A stretch of 64,000 nt of DNA, taken from Treponema sp. OMZ 790 (GTDB taxonomy: Bacteria; Spirochaetota; Spirochaetia; Treponematales; Treponemataceae). The position numbers were made by a program, and so were the translations under genes. Under the pieces are notes generated by a model that saw only the letters and a program-made list of their open reading frames with translations, was not told the origin of the DNA and made no database searches. The DNA lies in the NCBI RefSeq assembly GCF_024181285.1, contig NZ_CP051201.1, positions 868,001-932,000 of the forward strand. Reading direction: 5' to 3'. This document shows, in pieces, positions 61,781-64,000 of the stretch (its first letter is position 1; every line of letters begins with the position of its first letter).

Positions 61781-62839
61781 TTGAATAATAAAACTAAAAA
61801 ACAGCATTATATTCCGCAATTTATTTTAAGAAATTGGTCTGATAATAAATCTTCGATAAAAGTATTTTTATTACGAGATAATCAAATTATATCGAATGCT
61901 CCAATTAATGGACAAGCTCAAAAAGCATTCTATTATGGAAAGGATCAAAAAATTGAAAAATTGTATGGATCGTCAGAAGATGAAGCAAGTGTTGTAATTA
62001 AAAAAATTCAAAAAAGAGAAGAATTAACTAAAGAAGATATTCGAGTTTTGAAGCATTTTATTGTAGTACAAAATACTAGAACTCCAGGTAAGATACAGGA
62101 GTTTACTGATAGTATAACCGAAATGTCAAAAGAACTATTAATAAAATCTCATAAATTTGATAATTGGAAAAAAGAAATTGAAGCTGCAAAAATTGAGCTC
62201 AATAATTATCCGTTTTGGCAACTACTAATGTATTTACAGAGCTTTCTTTTGTTTGTAGATTTAAGGTTTTTAATATTAGAATCAAAAACTACAAATAAAT
62301 TTGTAATAGGACAAAACCCTGTAATAATAACAAATAAATTCCTAGAAGAAAAGAGATGGACTAATTCGAAAAAAGGACTTGCATTAAAAGGTGTAACGGT
62401 TTTATTACCTATTTCTCCAGAGTTTGTAATTTGTTTTTATGATAACGAATCATATTCAATTATTGGAGAAAAAAAATATCATAAATTAACGGATGAAGAA
62501 ATAAATAATTTAAATATGTATCAATTTGTAACTACTGAGAATTCAATTTATTTCAAAGAGTTTAATGAAATTTATAACAAATTTAATTCAGTAACAGAAG
62601 AATACAGAAACAATTCAAAAGCAACACTTAAATCTTCACCAATTATTAACAATACACAAATAATTCAGATGGGAAATAAAGATTATCCAATAGAACCAAA
62701 ACAAGAATTTTTGGCAATAAAAGAAAAGGCTTGGTTATTACCACTAGAGTATTGTTCATTAGAAAGAAAAGGAGCTAGAGCCGCTCAAGAATATATTGAA
62801 AAAGATCCTAAATTGTCAGAGCTTCTTCAAATTGATTAA
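61781..62839 (+). CDS. DUF4238 protein, TTG start
   Basis: This 352-residue protein begins with KKQHYIPQFILRNWSDNK, the hallmark of DUF4238. VLKHFIVVQNTRTPGKIQEF and FVIGQNPVIITN are the other conserved segments; GVTVLLPISPEFVICFYDNE follows. DUF4238 proteins occur near defence genes, but their activity is unknown to me. The TTG at 61781 has GGGAG 8 bp upstream; the frame runs on upstream only through the 5' hairpin. Confidence 0.85.
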   Translation: MNNKTKKQHYIPQFILRNWSDNKSSIKVFLLRDNQIISNAPINGQAQKAFYYGKDQKIEKLYGSSEDEASVVIKKIQKREELTKEDIRVLKHFIVVQNTRTPGKIQEFTDSITEMSKELLIKSHKFDNWKKEIEAAKIELNNYPFWQLLMYLQSFLLFVDLRFLILESKTTNKFVIGQNPVIITNKFLEEKRWTNSKKGLALKGVTVLLPISPEFVICFYDNESYSIIGEKKYHKLTDEEINNLNMYQFVTTENSIYFKEFNEIYNKFNSVTEEYRNNSKATLKSSPIINNTQIIQMGNKDYPIEPKQEFLAIKEKAWLLPLEYCSLERKGARAAQEYIEKDPKLSELLQID

Positions 62840-62848
62840 AATAAAATC

Positions 62849-63006
62849 GTCTAACACCCGCTTCAACCTGACAATTGTTTTGTCACGAAAGTTGCTTGAC
62901 GGTCATTGCTAACGCAATTCCCTTTTTTATGCAACTTTCGCGCAAACTTTGCCTTACGCTATACGCGTCGGCAAAGGCACAAATGCAGGTTAAGCGAATG
63001 TTAGAC
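62849..63006 (+). other. attC site 59 (branched, 158 bp), last in window
   Basis: R'' is GTCTAAC, matching GTTAGAC. The nested hairpins are CGAAAGTTGC/GCAACTTTCG and CTTTGCC/GGCAAAG. R' is GTTAGAC. The next sequence opens with TGCC-TCAC-GGCA. Confidence 0.93.
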
Positions 63007-63136
63007 AGATGCCTCACGGCACGATTAACTGCAACTTTGAAAAATACAGGATGTAATTTTGATGAACATGTAAATGCTATTGCGTTTATACATTCGCTAT
63101 CTTGTTATTTAGAATACAAAAAGAAGATTTAAAACA
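63007..63136 (+). pseudogene. fused remnants before the HEAT gene
   Basis: About 50 bp of the NC 5' module (to AACTGCAACTTTGAAAAA) joins a 24-codon coding tail reading DEHVNAIAFIHSLSCYLEYK, which has no start. The junction looks like a deletion that removed the rest of an NC cassette and most of another gene. Confidence 0.6.
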
Positions 63137-63772
63137 ATGAATGAAAAAGAAATAATGTCAGAACTGAATAATTTGACTAAGCAAAAAGAAAAATGGAATA
63201 CATCTATTGACAATGTAGTATTGATACTCAAAAGTACCAATTCTAAAAAAATAAAAGCAAAATCATTGTGGTTGCTTGGTGAAATGGGGCTACAGAATTC
63301 TTCACAAATACAAGACCATATACAAATAATAGCCAGTTTTCTAAATGATAAAGAGCCTAAATTAAGAGAAAGAGCTGTTAATGCTTTAGGAAGGATTGGA
63401 AGAGCTAACCATTTATTAGTAATGCCTTATTGGGATAATATAATGGATATGAAAAATGATGAATCATCGGATGTCAGAATGTGTTTTATATGGGCTTGTG
63501 AAAATATTGCAACAAATTCTCCTGAGTTATATAGCAATTGTATGGATATTTTTTTAGAGTTGATAAATGATAAAAATGACAGAGTTCGTATAGAAGCTCC
63601 TGAAATGTTTAGAGTTATAGGAAAACGAAAACCAAAATATGTAGAACCCTATTTGGACAAATTGCAATGGTTTGCTGATAATGATTTACATCGAGTTGTT
63701 CGTATTCATTCAGCAGGGGCTGTTCGAGTTACAAAAAAAGCATTGGAAGCAACTAAAAATATCGATGAATAA
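63137..63772 (+). CDS. HEAT-repeat protein
   Basis: This 211-residue protein has about five HEAT-like helix pairs: SKKIKAKSLWLLGEMGLQNS, PKLRERAVNALGRIGRANHL, SDVRMCFIWACENIATNSPE, DRVRIEAPEMFRVIGKRKPK, HRVVRIHSAGAVRVTKKALE. Such scaffolds mediate protein contacts or, in the AlkD family, bind damaged DNA. There is no enzymatic signature. No attC follows within the window. Confidence 0.85.
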   Translation: MNEKEIMSELNNLTKQKEKWNTSIDNVVLILKSTNSKKIKAKSLWLLGEMGLQNSSQIQDHIQIIASFLNDKEPKLRERAVNALGRIGRANHLLVMPYWDNIMDMKNDESSDVRMCFIWACENIATNSPELYSNCMDIFLELINDKNDRVRIEAPEMFRVIGKRKPKYVEPYLDKLQWFADNDLHRVVRIHSAGAVRVTKKALEATKNIDE

Positions 63773-63923
63773 AAACAGCAAATAAGATAGTGTCAAAAGG
63801 AATAGTGGCTTTAACCGATTGGTGCAAAGTTTATTTTAAGCTTTATCTTACTGACAGCTTTTATACTCGATATGTTATAGATTATTTTTGGGAAAAATAG
63901 TATTATTAATAAAGGAGATTTAT
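63773..63923 (+). other. intergenic region after the last visible cassette gene
   Basis: AAGGAGATTT before 63924 is a good ribosome site, and TATTAT near 63900 is a possible -10. No attC and no NC module are present. Confidence 0.5.
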
Positions 63924-64000
63924 ATGACGATTGCAGATTTTGTAAATGAAATTATGGAGCTTTTTATTAAGTCGGCTTCTAGACCTGATGATGTTCTATT
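63924..64000 (+). CDS. start of an unidentified gene, cut by the window end
   Basis: Only 25 codons are visible, beginning MTIADFVNEIMELFIKSAS. A strong AAGGAG ribosome site lies 7 bp upstream. Too little is present to assign a family. Confidence 0.6.
   Translation, partial: MTIADFVNEIMELFIKSASRPDDVL

Overview
The window is the interior of a very large chromosomal integron cassette array, most likely from Treponema denticola or a close oral Treponema. That assignment rests on my memory of the attC core described for the T. denticola integron, the very low G+C content and the spirochaete-like lipoproteins; no search was run. I count 59 complete attC recombination sites and one remnant, all in the same orientation. 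Cassettes therefore read left to right and almost every gene is on the + strand. No integrase or attI is present; they should lie to the left of base 1. No attC is visible after 63006, so the array may end near 63 kb.

Terms used below. Each attC runs from R'' (consensus RYYTAAC) to R' (GTTANNN); recombination cuts between G and TT of R'. Short attCs are 60-69 bp. Branched attCs are 141-163 bp, with two extra hairpins nested in the loop. Two attCs (24521 and 35357) have an unrelated arm sequence. Nearly every cassette begins with TTANNN, then NGAY, then a short G+C-rich hairpin of variable sequence (the 5' hairpin); this is the most striking unexplained regularity here. NC cassettes are non-coding cassettes with a shared 5' module, one to four roughly 100-bp repeats each containing the hairpin GTCC-TTC-GGAC, and a shared A+T-rich 3' module. 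L1 and L2 are two families of structured 5' leaders placed in front of unrelated genes.

Layout: 0-7 kb holds a ComJ-like protein, a membrane protein with a Phd/RelE pair, two tandem copies of a PD-(D/E)XK-like gene and small unknowns. 7-11 kb is NC cassettes, one carrying an IS5-family element. 11-16 kb has a zinc-ribbon poly-Asp protein, a lipoprotein, a Coa1-domain membrane protein and a HicB/DinB-like gene with HigBA. 16.8-19.8 kb is a two-gene NYN nuclease plus NACHT-type NTPase cassette, a candidate defence system. 20-29 kb holds a MATE exporter, lipoproteins and BrnTA. 29-34 kb holds a GNAT protein and two restriction-modification cassettes. 34-36.6 kb has two secreted proteins. 36.6-46.8 kb has a second IS copy, repeats of earlier cassettes, ClbS/DfsB-like, VapBC, HicAB and a repeat lipoprotein. 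46.8-54.8 kb has small membrane proteins, a BrnTA-like pair and second copies of cassettes. 55-64 kb has the intact restriction-modification copy, VapBC, Phd/ParE, another toxin-antitoxin pair, a DUF4238 protein and a HEAT-repeat protein.

Functionally this is a store of toxin-antitoxin modules (with their own promoters, often nearly leaderless), restriction-modification and other probable defence genes, surface lipoproteins and many unknowns. Several cassettes occur two to four times. Where copies differ, the differences are almost all one- or two-base losses in homopolymer runs, so many apparent pseudogenes may be sequencing errors.
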